Shown: positions 11,766 to 21,385 of the stretch, one piece after another
Numbering within the stretch: the first letter of the stretch is position 1
How the letters are laid out: each line of letters starts with the position of its first letter
From: Reticulascus tulasneorum
Lineage: Eukaryota > Ascomycota > Sordariomycetes > Glomerellales > Reticulascaceae
Assembly: GCA_001557505.1 (NCBI GenBank)
Contig: LSAX01000002.1
Span: 1,488,001 to 1,552,000, forward strand
Reading direction: 5' to 3'
Length of the DNA: 64,000 bases
The notes under the pieces: generated by a model
Seen by the model: the letters and a program-made list of their open reading frames with translations, nothing else
Database searches by the model: none
Told to the model about the DNA's origin: nothing
Made by a program: the position numbers and the translations under genes

Positions 11766-12579
11766 GCAATCACTTGCTACGAGAGAGCTCTTCAAATATG
11801 TTGGTAGAGGTGACTTTTCTTCAGTAGAATCTATTGTGACAAATGAGTCTTGACACGAGTGACCGAAAACCCATGGAGGAAAAAAATTAGTGGATTCTGC
11901 CGAACTCCGAAGGGCGGTGAGGCCCCCATAGACCATGCCCAAAACAAGCCCTGGAGTACTTGAGCTCTCGTATAAGATGTTATTCATCCAATCTGAGATC
12001 ATTGTATCTATCCTGATCATGCTATGTGTACTGCTGCATGGTATTCCACGATACATGTGATGGAGACTTGCGGTTGCCGTCCAGAGAGGAGACACAGGAT
12101 GGTCCTCAATGTCTGACCAGGCGGTGATGCACATCGAAGGTAGCCGACTCTTCCAGCCCGCAATATCGAGCCAATCTAAGGTGCCTCTTGCTGCTTTTAC
12201 TGATTCTTTGTCGTCTGGGGGGGGGGGTTTAACCAGAGAAGTGAGAGGCCACAAGGTAGTACTTCTGACTATGCAGTTGCGCTCGCGACTCTAAGGGAAG
12301 CTTGCCTTGCTCGTTACTCTTAGGAATAGAAAGAGAAAGCTGAGAAACTACATTCATCTTCCACTTCTACCCCGGGAGCCATTACCTTTTAAATCTCTGC
12401 CCATGTATTCCCATCTTTTGGGGCCGATTCCAGCATACCAGTCGTTTAGAAAGCACTGTCTCTTCGTCAGAAAGCTCCAGCTACAAGATCTGCTTTGGCT
12501 GGTGACGTTAGCTCAATAGATCGGGCTTCCCTAGGACGAGCTTGAAACGACTACAATCCCACTTCACATCGTACCTACG
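11766..12579. other. Bidirectional upstream region between trm1 and the SLATT gene
   Basis: This divergent promoter region separates trm1 (-) and the SLATT-type gene (+). It contains a run of ten G at 12218-12227. The minus-strand frame continuing from trm1 to 12254 is open but has no protein-like features. Confidence 0.55.
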
Positions 12580-13398
12580 ATGTCTGGCTCCGGAGCTCAG
12601 TCCTTCGGCCTCCAGTCTGAACTGCCTAGCCTACCAACTCTGTCAATTGGCAATACGGACGGAGAGAAAACGGTCGTGTGGAGCACCGAGCAGAAGAAAC
12701 ACAAGCAATCAGGTAATGGCCACATCCGCCACCGCTTCCTAACCCCAGGAGAGTGGGCCATCGTTGCTCACGGAGTAGGGGGAGTCAATGATACGGAGGG
12801 ACATAGTCCCATTCACCCAACTTGCTTCTACTGGCCACCAAAGGGGATGCCGGACGGGCTTTATAAGGACGTGGTCTACAACCGATCCAAGTTCTTCATC
12901 TGCTATCATGCTTTCAGCGCGATCCGATGGGTTTGTATGCTCATTCAGCTCTTGATCAGCGCCATCCTCACGGCAATTGGTTCCATGTCCAAGGAGGACG
13001 GCACGCCGATCACCATTCTCGCCGCAATTAACACGGTCAATGCTGGCATGTTAGGTCTCATGCATAACAGCGGCTTACCCGACAGATACCGGTCTGACCA
13101 AGCCGAATTTGCGGAGGTGGAGGACCATCTGAAGCAATTACTTGATACCGGCATTATCGAGGCCCACAAGACTGTTGATCAGGTCCTCGTGGAATGCTTC
13201 CAGAAGTATGGGGAAGCCAAGTCAACGATTCAAGCGAACATCCCGGCCACTTACACGCCGAGCGCCGTCCTTCAAGGCAGCAAGCGAATTTCCGCCCCGA
13301 GTTGCCACGGCGGAACACCTGGTGCACCATCTGCGCCGAATGCTCCGGCAGCCAGCGACTCTTTTCTCAGTGCCAGAGCGCAGCCCGGTGGCCAGTAG
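12580..13398 (+). CDS. SLATT-type (fungal) two-transmembrane protein
   Basis: Intronless gene, 272 aa, start MSGSGAQSF. The first ~110 residues are soluble and polar. Two hydrophobic segments follow, about residues 112-135 (CMLIQLLISAILTAIG) and 142-162 (ITILAAINTVNAGMLGLMH), then a polar/amphipathic helix region (EFAEVEDHLKQLLDTGIIEAHK) and a low-complexity Ala/Pro/Ser tail. This order, with a short loop between the two helices and a charged helix just after, matches the fungal SLATT domain (SMODS and SLOG-associating 2TM effector). In bacteria SLATT proteins are proposed pore-forming effectors of nucleotide-signalling immunity; the role in fungi is unknown. The family call rests on architecture and recognisable sequence, not on a search. 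Confidence 0.75.
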   Translation: MSGSGAQSFGLQSELPSLPTLSIGNTDGEKTVVWSTEQKKHKQSGNGHIRHRFLTPGEWAIVAHGVGGVNDTEGHSPIHPTCFYWPPKGMPDGLYKDVVYNRSKFFICYHAFSAIRWVCMLIQLLISAILTAIGSMSKEDGTPITILAAINTVNAGMLGLMHNSGLPDRYRSDQAEFAEVEDHLKQLLDTGIIEAHKTVDQVLVECFQKYGEAKSTIQANIPATYTPSAVLQGSKRISAPSCHGGTPGAPSAPNAPAASDSFLSARAQPGGQ

Positions 13399-14394
13399 CT
13401 TATGTTGTGTTGGAGTGTTTGCATTCAAGGTTGTTCATTTTCAATGGGGATTGCAGTGGTACACTCGTGGCGTATCTTTCGAGTTTCAATTGCATCTCAA
13501 ATCATAAGGAGATCAAGCTGCGGTACTTAAGGACCGGACGCGTTGGGGATTTGGTACCGGTATTTCGATGATTTTGGTACGGTGCAAGGGAGGCCCGTGC
13601 AAAGAGCAAACCAACAAATGTAATCTGTGCTTGGTAGGAATAGATAGTGTTACGCTCATGAGGTCATCGTATCTGCCAGTAGCGCTCTATTGTTTCGTTC
13701 CGACCAACAAGCGTGTTCGGGGTAGCTTCACACGTTCCCCTGAGTTCGAATATCCACTTTTGGGTTGCCTTTGGAGGATCCCCCCTTTACGGACCTCACC
13801 ATTAGGGAAGTTCGTGTTCAATAGTTCTACGTAGAAGACCTGGCGCATCTAGGCCCTTCCAGGGACTGGTCCAAGGATGCCGGCACTTCGAAGAAGTCTT
13901 ATTGGCAGACTGATAATTAGCACATCTACAGCGGCCAATCTTACTCTGTAATCTGGTTTCTGCACGTGCTGCAGGGCTTGGTATGCACGAGTGCGGCACG
14001 GATGGATTGGCAGTCAATGCAGTTAGGAGAAATCAGCCTGAACGTCTACTGTTTCATTACTCCTTTCCGGCATTATGAACCACACTTATCGGATTCTTGG
14101 GAAGCGCTTCGTAAATGCCGTTTCTGGTGCTTTTCTCCTCTTCTGACCATTCTCAACTGCTACATCACCACCTTCTCCTCGACCTAAAATGCCCCTCGTG
14201 TCCCCTTAGCTGTCGCTAGAGGTCGATTAGAAGCGCAATGCGTTGACGCCGCAGCTATAGTCCATTTACCGACGAATGACTGCAATTGAGTCGCCAAAGC
14301 CGACAATCTTGCGTGAGCTTTGCCTGTGAATGAAGACTCGGCGAGTTTTCCAGAACACTCTCTGGTCGCGGCTCCGGTCGCAACCTGACTTAAA
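13399..14394. other. Intergenic spacer
   Basis: No supported gene. It contains the 3' flank of the SLATT gene and the promoter of the glycosyltransferase; frames here are short and lack domain features. Confidence 0.55.
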
Positions 14395-16020
14395 ATGATG
14401 TTCCGTCGGGGTTCGTACGGCCATGCCAAGGCTGTACAAGTTATCGCGGCTTTCATCTTCATGACGCTCATGCTGTGGATGTACAGCACACGCGCGCCGC
14501 CAAACCCACACCCATATACAGATGGGCGGCCACCAAGACCTGTGCCCGACGATATGATCCCGAAGGGCCCGTCAACTGAGGCGACGTACCTGAAGATGCT
14601 CGCTCACAAGTATGGACTCACGAAGGAGGTCCCCTGGTTCGCGCGAAAAATACAATCAGCACGTTCATCTTCGACAGCGTCATCGGTGACAGATGCAAAG
14701 TTCAACTTCATGCCTCTTGACTTTCAGAGGGTTCAATGGGGCGACGAAGGGCTGCGACTGAGATCCGAGGCAGCAGTGAAGTTATCAGTGACAAATAGCC
14801 CCGTGCCAGACAAGATTGATGCGTCTGGGTTGATATTCGGGATATCAACTACGTATTCGCGATTGATATACTCCAACTACACGCTTCTCAACGACTGGTC
14901 AAGATGGTTGACTAACGGAAAGGGAGAAACGAATGGGGCGTCGCTTGTACTGACTCTTCATCGCGCGGAAAGTCGTGAGGTATCAGACATAGGCGAGAAG
15001 CTGAAAGCGCTCGGGATTGATGCCGCTGTGCGAGCCTCAGACGACAAGCTGGATATGACGAGCAGGTACATTGAGCTGGTTCGCACGCTCGCCCACCAGA
15101 ACGCGGCTCTCTCTAAAGAACGCAAAGAAAAGAAGTTCTTGGGCATCGTGGATGACGATGTCTTTTTCCCGACCCTTGGCCAATTACTATCAAAGCTTTC
15201 TCAGTACGATCACCGGGAGGAGGTCTACATTGGCGTCCCCAGCGAACGGTCAGATTGGATTGTGGAGAAGAATGCGACCATCACGTACGGCGGAGGTGCA
15301 GTCTTTCTGACACCACTAGCAGCTGACACGGTGTCGCAACTTCCGTGCCTTGATAAGGCCGAAACCCAGGATCCCTCGAAGTACCCCGGGCAGTGGGATC
15401 TGCTGCTTCAGCAGTGCGTCTTCAGCCATACCAAGCTAGTTATGCACGTCCTGCCGAGCTTTTACTCTCCCAAGGACGACCTATATGACCTCCAGACGAT
15501 GGGTTACGAGGATGGAGTCTCGCCTCTTACTTTGCACCACTACAGAAACCGACATCGCTTCGAACCTGGAAAGGGACATTTGGTAACAGAAATCTGCGGC
15601 GAAGACTGCTTCCTCCAACGCTTCAAGTTCAAGGACGATTGGATTCTCGTCAACGGGTACTCGATCTCTCAGTATCCCGACGGCGTTGACATCGTGGCCA
15701 TGAAGCCGGAATCGAAGCTGGTAGCGCAACAAGACCGTGACGAGAACAAACAGACGATTTCAGACAGGCTCGTAGTTGACGAAACGCACACGAGCAGTCA
15801 GGACAGGATGGTGGTGACATGGACCGGGCGGAAGCGCACATGGCGATTCCTAGATTCGACTGTCGGGGCGAACGGCGAGGTTTGGCAGGCGTACGTGAAG
15901 AGAAAAGGCGCAGCGGGATATTTTGCCGACGGGGATGACCGGCTACCGAGCGACATTGTTCATACGAACGAAGAGCCGTCGGATGTTGATTCTGTCATTG
16001 TGTTGATATGGGAACCTTAA
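14395..16020 (+). CDS. Type II membrane glycosyltransferase, GT31/Fringe-like
   Basis: Intronless, 541 aa. A short basic N-terminus is followed by one signal-anchor segment (about residues 14-31, VQVIAAFIFMTLMLWMY), then a Pro-rich stem and a lumenal catalytic region, the usual layout of Golgi glycosyltransferases. The DDD motif in FLGIVDDDVFFPTL (about residue 252) is the metal/nucleotide-sugar binding DxD, and YIGVPSERSDW, YGGGAVFLTP and QWDLLLQQCV are typical of fungal Fringe-like GT31/DUF604 proteins. It probably adds a sugar to glycoproteins or glycolipids; donor and acceptor are unknown. Adjacent ATG codons at 14395 and 14398 make the start ambiguous by one residue. It is convergent with the GNAT gene, 127 bp away. 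Confidence 0.85.
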   Translation: MMFRRGSYGHAKAVQVIAAFIFMTLMLWMYSTRAPPNPHPYTDGRPPRPVPDDMIPKGPSTEATYLKMLAHKYGLTKEVPWFARKIQSARSSSTASSVTDAKFNFMPLDFQRVQWGDEGLRLRSEAAVKLSVTNSPVPDKIDASGLIFGISTTYSRLIYSNYTLLNDWSRWLTNGKGETNGASLVLTLHRAESREVSDIGEKLKALGIDAAVRASDDKLDMTSRYIELVRTLAHQNAALSKERKEKKFLGIVDDDVFFPTLGQLLSKLSQYDHREEVYIGVPSERSDWIVEKNATITYGGGAVFLTPLAADTVSQLPCLDKAETQDPSKYPGQWDLLLQQCVFSHTKLVMHVLPSFYSPKDDLYDLQTMGYEDGVSPLTLHHYRNRHRFEPGKGHLVTEICGEDCFLQRFKFKDDWILVNGYSISQYPDGVDIVAMKPESKLVAQQDRDENKQTISDRLVVDETHTSSQDRMVVTWTGRKRTWRFLDSTVGANGEVWQAYVKRKGAAGYFADGDDRLPSDIVHTNEEPSDVDSVIVLIWEP

Positions 16021-16147
16021 GCGCTGGGACAAATCATGGCGCCTGCTTTTCGAATATATATATACCCGAACACGAGTTGGCCAATATGAATACTTTTAAT
16101 TTATTTTGTGTTTCCTCGAGCTTGAAATCCAGGGTCTTAACACGTCT

Positions 16148-16792
16148 CTACTGCTTCCAATCCGAGGGGAATACCTCGTAATAGAGGTCGGTAGAGCCTG
16201 GATGGTCGGGATTTTCCCGCAGGGCACCATTCCATCCGAACTTCTTCTCCAGCAGAGTGATCATGGGAACGTTCTTCGGGTCCGTACCAGCCGTGATCTT
16301 AGCCAATTGCAAGCCGCCTTCCTCCAGCTTCGCAAACCCCCAGTTCACACTCAGCCTGAGGGCCTCCGTCGCAAGGCCCTTGCCGCGATATTCCGTATCC
16401 AACATGACGCCCACGTCGCCGACCCTCATCTTCCCGCCCCCCTCAGCATCAAGCGTTTTGATGTCCCCGTAGCCGCTGAAACCAATGACAGTCCCCTCGG
16501 GGTTGTCTCCAGCAGTGTAGACGACCAGCAGGTTCACGCGGCCGGGCCCGCTCTGCGCCACGCCGTTGTCGGAGACGACAGTGTGCGCAGCCGCGCTTTC
16601 GCGCATGCGGCCGATTGCCTTCTCGGCTGTCTCGGCCGTCATCGTCGGGATCGGCGTGGGGTCCAGCGAGGTGTTGCGCTTATCGGAAAGCAGAGCGGCG
16701 ACGGCGGCTGCATCGCGCGGCTCCGGGTTGCGGAGGAAGATGGGGTGGGTTTCGGAGCGGAGGACTGTGTCTAGGTGGCCTTGGGACTCCAT
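16148..16792 (-). CDS. GNAT-family N-acetyltransferase
   Basis: Intronless, 214 aa. It belongs to the RimJ/RimL-like GNAT group that transfers acetyl from acetyl-CoA to an amine. The N-terminus shows the typical FLRNPEPRDAAAVAALLSD strand-helix start. The acetyl-CoA binding motif A is VGVMLDTEYRGKGLATEALR (about residues 126-145, with the R/Q-x-x-G-x-G/A pyrophosphate loop as RGKGLA), followed by an aromatic strand and VPMITLLEKKFGW near the C-terminus. The substrate cannot be inferred. Start ATG is at 16792, with no stronger upstream alternative. Confidence 0.88.
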   Translation of the reverse strand: MESQGHLDTVLRSETHPIFLRNPEPRDAAAVAALLSDKRNTSLDPTPIPTMTAETAEKAIGRMRESAAAHTVVSDNGVAQSGPGRVNLLVVYTAGDNPEGTVIGFSGYGDIKTLDAEGGGKMRVGDVGVMLDTEYRGKGLATEALRLSVNWGFAKLEEGGLQLAKITAGTDPKNVPMITLLEKKFGWNGALRENPDHPGSTDLYYEVFPSDWKQ

Positions 16793-18266
16793 TGCTAAGG
16801 ATTGATAGATGGCTTAAAAGCTTAAGTATGAGGCCTGTCTTTCAGAATTGCGTCTTCGGATTGGAATTCTGTAACGGCTATGTAGATGCGATCTTAACTG
16901 TATATTTGCTGAGGCTTCGTTATATATTCAAAACGAGCAACTGGGATCTCAACTACATCCAATCTCAATATATCCTTGGCTGACTGGCAAATTCTCAAGG
17001 AGCATTATGAACTGCCGCGGTACGACGGTATCCCGTGAAGCATGGGGGCCGAAGTCGATGGAGCAAGTGAGTCAACTGCACTCCACCCTAACACTCGCTG
17101 AGGATATGACGCGGCTGGGAAAATAATTCTTCATTCGTTTCAGGAAGGTCGGCAATAAGGCTGTGCGGCGTTGTACCCGAAGGATTCATGCAGCACAGAT
17201 TTCTATCCATTCGACTTGTTATTTCGATTCTTGCTACGAAGATATCTAAGAGCTAGCAGATACGCTGCTATCAATGACTCACGTCGTAGCATAAATTTGT
17301 TAGCCGCTTGTGGATATCCGCAGGATGAGAGTCACAATCTCACCCAGTCAATGGGACCTTCATTTTTTACCTTCATTTTTTAGAGCTGCTCATTCGGCCC
17401 CTTCGAATTTCTAGAGGAAATGAGTTTCTATATTGGGCGAATCTACGAATAGCAGTTGTGGGCAGAGTCGCCCCGTGTACCGGGCTCAGGAGGTCAGAGG
17501 CAGTCTCGCACCACACAACTCAGGCCTTGCTTTCCTCAGGTCAAGAGATTCGCCTCTTTTGTTGAGTTGACTTCAAGGTCTGAAGTGCCTGCAAAGCTTG
17601 ACGACTCTCTGTCACAGCCAGAATTTTGGGAAATAGACCACAGTCAGGGAGGTCATGATTTCTCTGCGATCTATAATGACTATAGGACATTTCACGATAT
17701 CGCAGGGACGCAGACACCTACCCGCTTCATCCAGGTTAGTTACATGGACGATCGCTTCAAGAGTATCACGAACGACCCGCTAATCATTTTTTCGTATCGG
17801 CCTGGAATTTCTATGTTCTTCTTTTCCTTCATGAGTTCAACAGCCAAAATCGGGGGTTGACTATGCCAGATTGGGATCCTACTAACATCGTCCTCCCCAC
17901 ATTCCGCCTGGTGGAACGGCGCAGCATGGCCAGCTTGATGCTCCCCCGAATTGATGCGGCTGAGGCGTAGAAGACTTCTCCCCGGAGAAGCAGAAGTCCG
18001 ACGATCAGAGTCACGCAAGGGTGCCAGCCACCGGTCTTCTCATTGCAGATTTGCCAGCCCTACAGTCCCTCATGCATGACATCACACGTCCTCATGATGT
18101 TTATGGGTATCGTATTGGATAGATAAGAAACTTCTCGGACTCGACATCCCTTCCCCTTAGGAAATCCGAACGTTCAAGAAAGAATCCTTGCGGTCGCCCC
18201 AGCTCGCAATAGTCTCCAACGCCAAACTCCTCGATCCAAGTTCCATCAACAAACAAGCATGGTCTT
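16793..18266. other. Intergenic spacer, AT-rich
   Basis: About 1.5 kb without a supported gene. The longest frame, 17456-17860 on the plus strand, starts from TTG and has no recognisable domain. The sequence around 16900-17400 is noticeably AT-rich. Confidence 0.5.
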
Positions 18267-18716
18267 TCATTCTTCCGAGCTGAATGAAAGTCCCCTCCTC
18301 TCACCCTCTTCGTACTATAGGAAGGAGAACAGTGAGAAATCTTCATTGTATCTCGGGGACATTGCCAGAAGGAGCCTTGACAAGAGACGGTACGTACCTT
18401 GGTCCACACGTAGAATACCCACCAGAGCCAGAGACAAAAGAGAAATATCGTCGCGGCTCGCTGATACATAGTAGTCGTGTACTCGGGATCATCCTCCACA
18501 TCCTCAAAGACATGAGGCTGGGTGTGATGCCCGGTGCCGAACGTCCCGTACGGTGTGTCTTCCATGATCAAGGGCGGATCTTGGAGGTGACCCGGAGAGG
18601 AATGATCTCCATGATGGTGTCCAGACGAAAGATCTGCATAAGAGTCATTTGACCTAATGGCTGTCAATATCCAGAGACCCATGTTGGTTCGGGGCTACAA
18701 CTTACGAGTCGGTCAT
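18267..18716 (-). CDS. Small His-rich single-pass membrane protein, three exons
   Basis: This gene is visible only after splicing. Exon 1 is 18716..18706 (ATGACCGACTC), exon 2 is 18653..18398 and exon 3 is 18314..18267. The introns are 52 and 83 nt, with donors GTAAGT and GTACGT and acceptors ATTAG and CTATAG. The spliced frame is 105 codons (104 aa) and stays open across both junctions. The protein has an acidic, Ser/His-rich N-terminus with two His clusters (GHHHGDH and GHHTQPH), then one strongly hydrophobic aromatic segment (about residues 70-87, TIFLFCLWLWWVFYVW), then a short charged tail. I do not recognise a family. One TM and a short tail suit an endomembrane or mitochondrial small membrane protein, but location is inference. 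Confidence 0.6.
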
Positions 18717-19393
18717 GTTCGGAGCGGACGGAGGACGTCGGTGTCGTGGGCGAAGGCGAGGCTTGGCTGGGCAGGAGTTAAGGGCTTGGACTTCCAGAGT
18801 CAAGCAACGGAAGAGAATAAAGTTACAACGCGACTGTAACTGAGAATGAATATCTGCCCTGGGCGATGTGATTCATATGAAGAGATGATGTTGTTTGACG
18901 CAGCCTGGTCTTCCTGAGATGACGGTGCTCCGTCGCACTTAGTAAGTACGTACCTTGGGTGTGTGTTGGGTACTTGAGGCACATGTCTCACCTGAACCTT
19001 GAAGTGAGCTGTACGTACCAATTAAGTGGTCTCAGTGGTATGGTCTCGTGAACCGCTAATTACCCCGCCACAGCGGCGTCCAATAGCGGCAGACTCGCCC
19101 CCAGATTCGAATTACTACATCTAAAGATTCGGGTAACTTGCTGTTGGAAGCAGGGCAAGGGTTCTTTGGCCTTAAGCCTTGGCCCAAGAGACTGTCGGCA
19201 TTTTCACTCAGCGCCGTCCCAGATGCTTGGACTCGCCTTGAGCATGTGTTCACAGCCCCCGTTAGCAATCAGCAGACCAATCGAGTCAGTGGTTCTCAGG
19301 TTACATCAAGTATTAGACCTGCAATTGTCTTTCTTTGATTTCTTTTTATTGCCCAGCTCAGTGACGGGATTATCCATGCTTCTGATTCTACTG
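18717..19393. other. Intergenic spacer
   Basis: This is the upstream flank of the small membrane-protein gene and the 3' flank of the HET gene. It contains TACGTACC and GGTACTTG-type motifs near 18950-19020. No gene is seen. Confidence 0.5.
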
Positions 19394-21385
19394 TTATCGA
19401 ATCTTGAAACTCTCCGGCGAACTCAGGTACTGAAAAGATCCGTCCAGATGTTCTTCTGAACCTTGTGCGTCCAATACAATGCTGCTCCATTTTTCCACGA
19501 GGCCAACCACTCCGCTCTCTGACAGCGCGTGCGGACATACCTGAACGAATATGTAGTAATCGCCATCCTTCCTCAGAAGCGCAGCTAGACCCGGATACAT
19601 CTCAACCATGACCTCGTCCTCCGCGAGACTGTTGATGTTCTCTATCTGTATACCTTCGAAATCGTCGAGGTGTCCGTTCTTGGTGTAAAAGCCTTGCAGA
19701 ATCATCGGTCTCACGATGGCTAGAACATGATGCCCGTCCTCCTCGTGGAAGACCGTCCCATCGTCTTCAGCCTTTGCTGATCTGCACCCGACAGCATAGT
19801 CTCTCCCACGGACGGCGTTATGGTTTGGCCACGGCACGGTCCAATCAGCCGCCCATGACGGAAGACCTGCTTGTCGTTGGGGGGACTTGATCAAAGACAG
19901 AAAGAGGCCAGGACCATGATGTTGTATGAAGAACGTAGAGTACTGGGTGTAAACCTCCGATGTCGTCCGCTTGTAATCCGCTTTCATTTCCGGGAACCTG
20001 CCCGCATCTAACAAGTTTGCTATGCTCAGGATGCCAAATATTTTGTCTCTGGGATCCGCAGCTCCACGGTCCCGTGTCTCTATGAGAAGGTCTAGAAGGC
20101 GTGAATGCTTGATGCCGTCAACCTTCTTTCGAACCAGGTTGAATATACGAATCATGCTCGCAGATCTTTCATTGTGTAATAAGGAGAAGGCGTGTAGGGC
20201 TTTGCTGGCAGTTGTAGTTCTCGTGCCGCATATCACGCTGGTTTGACGAATATCTGGCAGGGATACCTCCTGCAAGACCCATACTCTTCTGAACCATCGT
20301 CTGGAGAAGTAGTCCTTGACCAGCTCGGCAAGCTCCGACTCCGGTACTTGAATTCGGCCCCGACCAGATTCCAAGTCCGGTAATAGTGCGGAAGCCCGTT
20401 TCCGACCAGCGCTCCAGTACCATTCCAAATTGGTGACGATCTCGTCCCAGAGGTAGTTATACTCACCTCTGGAGGGGATGATCAAGTCATCCGGGTTCAA
20501 CCCGGCGAGCCAGTCAAATAACTCGTCTGTCTGAGGTGTTCCCTCGCCAGTGTATACAACCACACTCCGTGCAGACGTGTAAATCTTTGACATCAGGGAG
20601 ACTTGATGGCTGCGCTCAGCGTTGCTATCTTGGTTAATGCAAATGGCGTCGATCCAAACTCGCCTCGTCTTGCGAGGGAGCCGTAGACGGCGTATTGCGG
20701 CCTCGCAGTTTTTTGTGATGTGAATAATCTTGCCATTCTCCACACATAGGATTTCTCTTGATCGTTCTGCATCGCCAGTCTCATCCGCCCACGTATAGGA
20801 GAGAGCATCGTATGCTGTGCTGCGCAGCAATGAAAGATTGCCCGTAGTTACATCGCCCCGCAGCGGATCCTCAAAAGATCCAGGATAGATGTTGAGCAGT
20901 CTGATCTCATTTGCACCCTTAAGAGAGCGATACCGGTAAGGTTTGGGAGCGGCCGGGACATGATACGGGCCAGATTGGAGCAAGCTAATTTCAGACCCGG
21001 AGGAGAGCTGTCGACGGGGTGCTGGCTGAGTCGGAGGATCCCAGTGATCTTCGGGCTCGATCTCATTGTTGAGGGGCTCTCCGTCCTGATCGTCGGCGGT
21101 CTCGTCGGCGGCCGCGTTGACGCCCCGTATGGCTTGCTTAGTCCAGGTGGTGAGAAGACAAATATGGTCCCACGTCAATGCGAAAGGCCCATAGATACTG
21201 ACGCCACACAACTGGGCAATCTCTTTCGCTATCGATCTAGCTTCGGAGGGTTTGCGGATGATAGATACGAGTCCATAGCCGATGAGTCCGACCCAAATAA
21301 CGGGAACGCAAACCACGGTAAGCACAAGGCCTGTTTGAACTACAACAATGTCTCTCAGACTCGGATCATACGGTCCGAGCCCCAT
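19394..21385 (-). CDS. Heterokaryon incompatibility (HET) domain protein with N-terminal TM
   Basis: Intronless, 663 aa, starting at the ATG at 21385 (the open frame goes on only to a TTG). A hydrophobic segment (about residues 16-42, VVVQTGLVLTVVCVPVIWVGLIGY) precedes a polar linker. The HET domain begins near residue 187 with YDALSYTWADETGD and continues through RLRLPRKTRRVWIDAICINQDSNAERS, QVSLMSKIYTSARSVVVY and YFSRRWFRRVWVLQEV, covering the conserved HET blocks. HET proteins act in allorecognition and trigger cell death when certain alleles meet; most paralogs have no known partner. The C-terminal third (about residues 400-663) is the usual variable region. Nothing suggests truncation. 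No NLR or SesB/SesA partner is adjacent. Confidence 0.9.
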   Translation of the reverse strand: MGLGPYDPSLRDIVVVQTGLVLTVVCVPVIWVGLIGYGLVSIIRKPSEARSIAKEIAQLCGVSIYGPFALTWDHICLLTTWTKQAIRGVNAAADETADDQDGEPLNNEIEPEDHWDPPTQPAPRRQLSSGSEISLLQSGPYHVPAAPKPYRYRSLKGANEIRLLNIYPGSFEDPLRGDVTTGNLSLLRSTAYDALSYTWADETGDAERSREILCVENGKIIHITKNCEAAIRRLRLPRKTRRVWIDAICINQDSNAERSHQVSLMSKIYTSARSVVVYTGEGTPQTDELFDWLAGLNPDDLIIPSRGEYNYLWDEIVTNLEWYWSAGRKRASALLPDLESGRGRIQVPESELAELVKDYFSRRWFRRVWVLQEVSLPDIRQTSVICGTRTTTASKALHAFSLLHNERSASMIRIFNLVRKKVDGIKHSRLLDLLIETRDRGAADPRDKIFGILSIANLLDAGRFPEMKADYKRTTSEVYTQYSTFFIQHHGPGLFLSLIKSPQRQAGLPSWAADWTVPWPNHNAVRGRDYAVGCRSAKAEDDGTVFHEEDGHHVLAIVRPMILQGFYTKNGHLDDFEGIQIENINSLAEDEVMVEMYPGLAALLRKDGDYYIFVQVCPHALSESGVVGLVEKWSSIVLDAQGSEEHLDGSFQYLSSPESFKIR

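Noticed and set aside
11766..12254. Upstream continuation of the trm1 frame to 12254 (163 codons)
   Set aside because: The sequence is not protein-like for Trm1, lacks conserved features, and an ATG with a good mitochondrial-type leader lies downstream at 11765.
13735..13760. B-box-like GAGTTCGAATATCC suggesting a tRNA
   Set aside because: No A-box or acceptor-stem pairing at the right distance; not a cloverleaf.
17456..17860. 134-codon plus-strand frame
   Set aside because: TTG start and no recognisable domain; no splice partners found.
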